Shown here piece by piece: positions 7,035-7,352 of a stretch of DNA of 7,352 nt (within the stretch, counting starts at the first letter, position 1; each line of letters starts with the position of its first letter). The DNA is from Actinomycetes bacterium. GTDB taxonomy: Bacteria > Actinomycetota > Acidimicrobiia > Acidimicrobiales > RAAP-2. The stretch is taken from positions 1 through 7,352 of the forward strand of contig JAJYWG010000297.1 of the NCBI GenBank assembly GCA_021791615.1, read 5' to 3'. The notes below the pieces were generated by a model. The model was given only the letters and a program-made list of their open reading frames with translations, searched no databases and was not told the DNA's origin. A program made the position numbers and the translations under genes.

Positions 7035-7352
7035 GTGTCCGAATCGCCTACGCGGATCGCCGTCCTCGGCCAGGGCTACGTCGGGCTTCCCCTCGCGCTG
7101 CGAGCCGTCGAGGCCGGCTACCAGGTCGTCGGCTTCGACACCGACCCGAGCCGGGTCGAGAGGCTCCAGCGCGCCGCCTCCTACGTCGAGGACGTCGCCG
7201 GCGAGCAGCTGGCCAGGGCGCTGGACTCGGGTCGCTACCTCCCGACCTCCGACCCGGCCGACCTCGCCGGCTTCGACGTCGCGCTCGTCACGGTCCCGAC
7301 GCCCCTCCGGGAAGCCCGGCCGGACCTGAGCGCCATCGAGGCGGCCGGGAGG
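7035..7352 (+). CDS. Nucleotide-sugar dehydrogenase (UDP-GlcNAc/ManNAc or UDP-glucose 6-dehydrogenase family), N-terminal part
   Basis: The frame runs off the right edge with no stop; 106 residues are visible from GTG 7035. The NAD-binding Rossmann fold is clear: RIAVLGQGYVGLPLA with G12, G14 and G17, then VVGFD with acidic D35 at the end of strand two. LVTVPTPL (84-91) and PDLSAIEAA (96-104) follow, both typical of the family. The VGLPLA variant resembles the WbpA/WecC branch (UDP-N-acetylhexosamine 6-dehydrogenases) more than classical UDP-glucose dehydrogenases, but the catalytic cysteine domain is outside the window. These enzymes oxidise the C6 hydroxyl of a nucleotide sugar to a carboxylate, using two NAD+. 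No Shine-Dalgarno site precedes GTG 7035; GTG 7005 is an in-frame alternative. Third-position GC is about 94% (100 of 106 codons), clearly above the divergent permease. Confidence 0.88.
   Translation, partial: MSESPTRIAVLGQGYVGLPLALRAVEAGYQVVGFDTDPSRVERLQRAASYVEDVAGEQLARALDSGRYLPTSDPADLAGFDVALVTVPTPLREARPDLSAIEAAGR

Noticed and set aside
7018..7329. A 103-codon plus-strand frame starting at TTG 7018
   Set aside because: It is Ser/Arg/Pro-rich and lies in a different frame from the dehydrogenase, whose Rossmann motifs are unmistakable; it is a shadow.

Overview
This is a 7.35 kb stretch of high-GC bacterial DNA. GTG and TTG start codons are common, ribosome-binding sites are often weak, and genes are closely packed. 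That fits an actinobacterium or a similar high-GC lineage, but no marker gene fixes the taxonomy. The content is a cell-surface polysaccharide locus.

Layout: six genes lie on the minus strand, read right to left, and one on the plus strand. The leftward set is an ABC-2 polysaccharide export permease (6095-6964), its ATPase (5343-6098, ATGA overlap), a GmhB-type heptose bisphosphate phosphatase (4689-5333), a 942-residue membrane protein made of two tandem acyltransferase-3 domains (1615-4443), a SAM-dependent methyltransferase with an extra C-terminal domain (291-1604), and a second methyltransferase that runs off the left edge (up to 193). At the right edge a divergent nucleotide-sugar dehydrogenase starts (from about 7035) and runs off the window. 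Between the permease and the dehydrogenase is a short divergent intergenic region. The larger gaps inside the leftward set are 4444-4688 (245 bases) and 194-290 (97 bases).

How the genes could work together (inference): the dehydrogenase would supply a nucleotide-activated uronic acid and the phosphatase an activated heptose precursor. The methyltransferases and membrane acyltransferase would decorate the glycan, and the Wzm/Wzt-like pair would export it on its lipid carrier. No glycosyltransferase is visible, so the cluster must continue outside the window.

The most notable object is the tandem acyltransferase. Its C-terminal half keeps the family R-X10-H motif and a conserved glutamate. 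Its N-terminal half has threonine at both positions, so it looks like a catalytically dead copy fused to a live one. Other points of interest are a frame conflict at the 5' end of the 437-residue methyltransferase, a sharp change in third-position GC across the divergent junction, and a possible leaderless start for the dehydrogenase.
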